Source: an uncultured Planctomycetaceae bacterium
GTDB taxonomy: Bacteria > Planctomycetota > Planctomycetia > Planctomycetales > Planctomycetaceae
Direction of reading: 5' to 3'
DNA length: 8,458 bases
Assembly (NCBI GenBank): GCA_903823545.1
Contig: CAIJTL010000701.1
Coordinates: 1-8,458 of the forward strand
In this document: positions 6,552 through 8,458 of the stretch, one piece after another
Numbering within the stretch: position 1 is the stretch's first letter
How the letters are laid out: every line of letters begins with the position of its first letter
The notes under the pieces: model-generated
The model's input: only the letters and a program-made list of their open reading frames with translations
Databases searched by the model: none
What the model was told of the DNA's origin: nothing
Position numbers and translations under genes: made by a program

Positions 6552-7277
6552 GTGAGTTTGTTGACGTTGGGTATCGAAACATCAGGGTTTACCGGAGCGA
6601 TTGCGCTGCGGAGAGATGGCGAATTACTGGAAGCCGTGTCGATTGAACAAGTGGGGCGACGACATGCGCAGACTTTGGTTTCTGAAGTCGACGTTCTGCT
6701 GCGTCGACATGCTCTGAGTGCAAAGCAACTTGAGGTCGTCGCCGTCAGTATTGGGCCCGGCAGCTTCACGGGACTGCGAGTTGGGGTGGTCTTTGCCAAA
6801 ACGTTGGCTTACGCAACCGGCTGCCGATTGGTTGCCGTCGACACATTCCGAGCGATCGCGATGGCAAGTCCTCGTGATGTTGCGGAGGTCTTTGTCGTTT
6901 CAGACGCTCAACGAGGTGACCTCTTTGTCGGCCATTACGTTCGCGAGACGAACGTATCAGAGAGCGATACCATCGACTGGACTCGCGATGGTGAAATCTC
7001 AATTGAGGCCCAAGATGGATTTTGTTCTCGCTTCATTGAGGTTGCTGGCGGGAAGCCACAGATCGCACTCACCGGTATCTCTGCCGGATCAATGCGAGAC
7101 ATTGTGCCGAGCGACGGGCGGATCCTTGGTCCCGAATTCTGCGTGCCCCAAGCAAGCCTCATCGCTCATTTGGGTGAACATCAAGCCGCGCGAGGAGGCT
7201 GCGCTGACCCGTGGACTCTGGAGCCGTTCTATCTCCGTCGCAGCGCTGCGGAGGAGAAGGCTTCACAGGCAAGCTAA
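6552..7277 (+). CDS. tsaB: tRNA threonylcarbamoyladenosine biosynthesis protein TsaB
   Basis: The 241-residue protein has the TsaB signature of the ASKHA fold: 'LGIETSG' (6-12), 'RRHAQTL' (36-42) and the diagnostic 'SIGPGSFTGLRVG' (66-78). The C-terminal 'EPFYLRRSAAEEK' is the expected end of the family, and the length is close to the usual ~230. TsaB has lost the metal site of its paralogue TsaD. It dimerises with TsaD and, with TsaE, transfers threonylcarbamoyl from TC-AMP to A37 of ANN-decoding tRNAs (t6A), an essential cytoplasmic step. Start: GTG 6552 places the first strand 'LLTLGIETS' at the N-terminus and has AGGA (6541-6544) 7 bases upstream. An in-frame TTG at 6453 would add 33 residues without family support. 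No tsaD, tsaE or tsaC is in the window. Confidence 0.92.
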   Translation: MSLLTLGIETSGFTGAIALRRDGELLEAVSIEQVGRRHAQTLVSEVDVLLRRHALSAKQLEVVAVSIGPGSFTGLRVGVVFAKTLAYATGCRLVAVDTFRAIAMASPRDVAEVFVVSDAQRGDLFVGHYVRETNVSESDTIDWTRDGEISIEAQDGFCSRFIEVAGGKPQIALTGISAGSMRDIVPSDGRILGPEFCVPQASLIAHLGEHQAARGGCADPWTLEPFYLRRSAAEEKASQAS

Positions 7278-7449
7278 CCGTTCGAGTAATGGAGTTCGCT
7301 CACCGTGAATACTCTGCGATAAGACGATGGCGGGCTATTTCGGAGCGAACTATACTCTCGCCGCGATTACGGAAATTGATGGGGCGATACCGTCGAAGAG
7401 GCGGCCTAAATGTGTGCATCGCGCTGGGAAACACCGCCGCAGAGATAAC

Positions 7450-7467
7450 GATCAAAGGAGTCTGATC
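7450..7467 (+). promoter_or_regulatory. Strong SD inside a small hairpin loop
   Basis: AAAGGAG (7454-7460) is the best SD in the window and lies 7 bases before ATG 7468. It is flanked by GATCA (7450-7454) and TGATC (7463-7467), an exact 5-bp inverted repeat that would put most of the SD in an 8-base loop directly abutting the start codon. The hairpin is short and may have little effect. The remainder of the 190-base gap from 7278 shows no gene; a TATACT hexamer near 7352 resembles a -10 box but has no good -35 partner. Confidence 0.4.
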
Positions 7468-7791
7468 ATGGCTTTGTACGAGATTGAAACCAACGCACAC
7501 ATCATGATTGGCTGGGCTGACTCGCAAGAGCAGGCCGCGCAGATTGCGAAGGAGCATTATCCCGGCGAGGACGTGGTTCGGCTGACGAAGCGACCGCGCG
7601 ATGTCTGGGTGATTTCAAAGCGACTGCTGGGGATCTCCGGCAACGCAGAACCCTGCGATACCGCTCGCGATTGTTTGTCCCGAGCACACGGCGACAAGGT
7701 TCATGCCATCCGGCTCTACATGCTTGATACCGGGTCTGACCTGCATGAAGCTCAAAAGGCGATCGAGACCAATATGTCGCTCGGTTGGTGA
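7468..7791 (+). CDS. Small hypothetical protein with an L7/L12 C-terminal-domain-like end
   Basis: This is a 107-residue soluble protein with no signal peptide. The N-terminal half (1-55) looks alpha/beta ('ALYEIETNAHIMIGWADS', then a helix 'EQAAQIAKEHYP', then 'VVRLTKRPRDVWVIS'). Two cysteines (C63, C69) lie in the linker. The C-terminal part, 'KVHAIRLYMLDTGSDLHEAQ' and following (77-100), matches the pattern K-x-x-A-I-K-x-x-R-x-x-T-G-x-x-L-x-E-A-K-x-x-V-E of the ribosomal protein L7/L12 C-terminal domain and of small proteins that borrow that fold. It is far too short and divergent to be L7/L12 itself. A very good SD and a strong terminator (7824-7856) indicate a well-expressed, probably monocistronic gene. 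The function is not known to me. Confidence 0.85.
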   Translation: MALYEIETNAHIMIGWADSQEQAAQIAKEHYPGEDVVRLTKRPRDVWVISKRLLGISGNAEPCDTARDCLSRAHGDKVHAIRLYMLDTGSDLHEAQKAIETNMSLGW

Positions 7792-7823
7792 CACATTCCC
7801 AAACCAAGAGCCACCGAACAATG

Positions 7824-7856
7824 AAGCCCAACGGAATTATTACTGTTGGGCTTTTT
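7824..7856 (+). terminator. Intrinsic terminator after the small hypothetical gene
   Basis: Arm 7824-7834 (AAGCCCAACGG) pairs with arm 7843-7853 (CTGTTGGGCTT) over 11 positions with one G-T pair, around an 8-base AT-rich loop. It is followed by a T run (7852-7856). It lies 33 bases after the TGA of the upstream gene. The loop holds the TAA (read on the minus strand, 7842-7840) of the convergent gene. On the minus strand the T tract is weak (TTCATTGTT), so termination should be better for the plus strand. Confidence 0.85.
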
Positions 7857-8458
7857 CGTTGTCGGAATCGCCTATGGTCGGTTTAGTTTCAACAATCACG
7901 CACGGAGTGAGTTGCCAGTCGTTCCCCGTGACCGCAAAAAAGCGAACGTCATTCTTGCCGACGTGAAATGCCCATTCGGGAACCATTGCTGACCAGTGGT
8001 TGCCGATCTCTTCGTCTTGAATCGTCTGAGTCACCGCGTGAATGGTTCCGTTGATCGCGACGGCCAGATTGACGGGAGTACGAGCTTTGAACGGCGAAAT
8101 AACAGCGCCCTCAAAGAAGCAAGGAATGTTGCTGGTCGTGTCCTCGTCAACGGTGTCCCCGAATCGAGTGAGTCTCAGTTCGAGCGGTGGCGATGTCGTT
8201 TGTGGCAGTGTTTCGATCGAAAACCCAATCAGTTCCGGAATCGGTCCAATTCGGAATAGGGAATGACGATCCGAGGGTGAGCCGAATCGTCTTTCGATCT
8301 CAGCAGGTGTTGCAGAGGCGCGAATGAGTTTCGGGTCGAAATTGCGAACGCCGTGGAAGTCACTACTTCGCACAAACAGTCGCTCCGGAGTCGTCATGTC
8401 GATTAGAGATCGACCGTCATTCTGGCCATCGAGTGTCATGCCAAGAACGTCTGCGACA
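7840..8458 (-). CDS. C-terminal part of a sulfatase-like (alkaline phosphatase superfamily) protein, runs off the right edge
   Basis: The frame is open from the right edge to TAA at 7840, about 205 residues. The first visible residues, 'VADVLGMTLDGQNDGRSLID', match the late sulfatase/phosphatase block in which a 'P-T-x-A-D-x-L-G' helix leads to 'D-G-R-S-L'. The rest resembles the C-terminal extension of membrane-bound sulfatase-like proteins: 'FRIGPIPELIGFSI', 'NLAVAINGTIHAVTQT' and 'VPEWAFHVGKNDVRFFAV', an immunoglobulin-like beta domain. The metal-binding catalytic core would lie outside the window, so activity cannot be judged. An internal ATG at 8439 should not be taken as the start, because similarity continues past it. 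The family call rests on remembered sequence patterns; it could be another AlkP-superfamily member. Confidence 0.65.
   Translation of the reverse strand, partial: VADVLGMTLDGQNDGRSLIDMTTPERLFVRSSDFHGVRNFDPKLIRASATPAEIERRFGSPSDRHSLFRIGPIPELIGFSIETLPQTTSPPLELRLTRFGDTVDEDTTSNIPCFFEGAVISPFKARTPVNLAVAINGTIHAVTQTIQDEEIGNHWSAMVPEWAFHVGKNDVRFFAVTGNDWQLTPCVIVETKPTIGDSDNEKAQQ

Noticed and set aside
7343..7358. Promoter with TATACT as -10 box before the small hypothetical gene
   Set aside because: No -35-like hexamer occurs at 16-18 bases upstream; mentioned only as a weak possibility.
8042..8266. Plus-strand open frames opposite the sulfatase-like gene
   Set aside because: The sequence is low in recognisable structure and lies fully antisense to a frame with family motifs that stays open to the window edge.

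Overview
The window looks like a piece of a planctomycete chromosome, most likely from the Pirellulales/Planctomycetales side of the phylum. This is inferred from gene content, not from a marker gene. It holds a PQQ-type beta-propeller protein with the 'W-x-x-F-R-G-P' entry motif common in planctomycetes, a stand-alone DUF1854 protein, a sulfatase-like C-terminus, moderate GC, and several TTG or GTG starts with good Shine-Dalgarno (SD) sequences.

Layout. Bases 3-95 are the 3' end of an unidentified plus-strand gene. A very long near-perfect hairpin (107-164) follows, then a membrane-anchored PQQ-like beta-propeller protein (257-2059, +). Next is a compact toxin-antitoxin pair, a UPF0175-type antitoxin (2135-2395) and a DUF3368/PIN-like toxin (2395-2856), with overlapping stop and start. 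Three minus-strand genes follow: a complete NtrC-type sigma-54 response regulator (2920-4341), a DEAD-box RNA helicase (4534-5742) and a DUF1854 protein (5849-6340). The strand then switches at a divergent intergenic region to tsaB (6552-7277, +), whose product takes part in tRNA t6A synthesis, and to a small hypothetical protein whose C-terminus resembles the ribosomal L7/L12 C-terminal domain (7468-7791, +). A strong intrinsic terminator ends that gene. The terminator overlaps the 3' end of a convergent gene (7840 to the right edge, -) that I read as the C-terminal part of a sulfatase/alkaline-phosphatase-superfamily protein.

How the genes fit together. Apart from the toxin-antitoxin pair, the genes do not form an obvious pathway. 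The response regulator has no histidine kinase beside it, DUF1854 has no cyanophycin or ABC-transporter gene beside it, and tsaB and the helicase are housekeeping functions. Co-directional genes are separated by roughly 75-200 bases, so most probably have their own promoters.

I do not see a clear new multi-gene system. The points most worth a second look are the long hairpin (possibly a genomic repeat family), the L7/L12-like small protein, the PIN-like toxin with Asn at the usual first Asp, and foldable leader sequences before the helicase and the response regulator. No gene-free stretch exceeds 300 bases, and I recognised no tRNA, rRNA, CRISPR array or insertion sequence.
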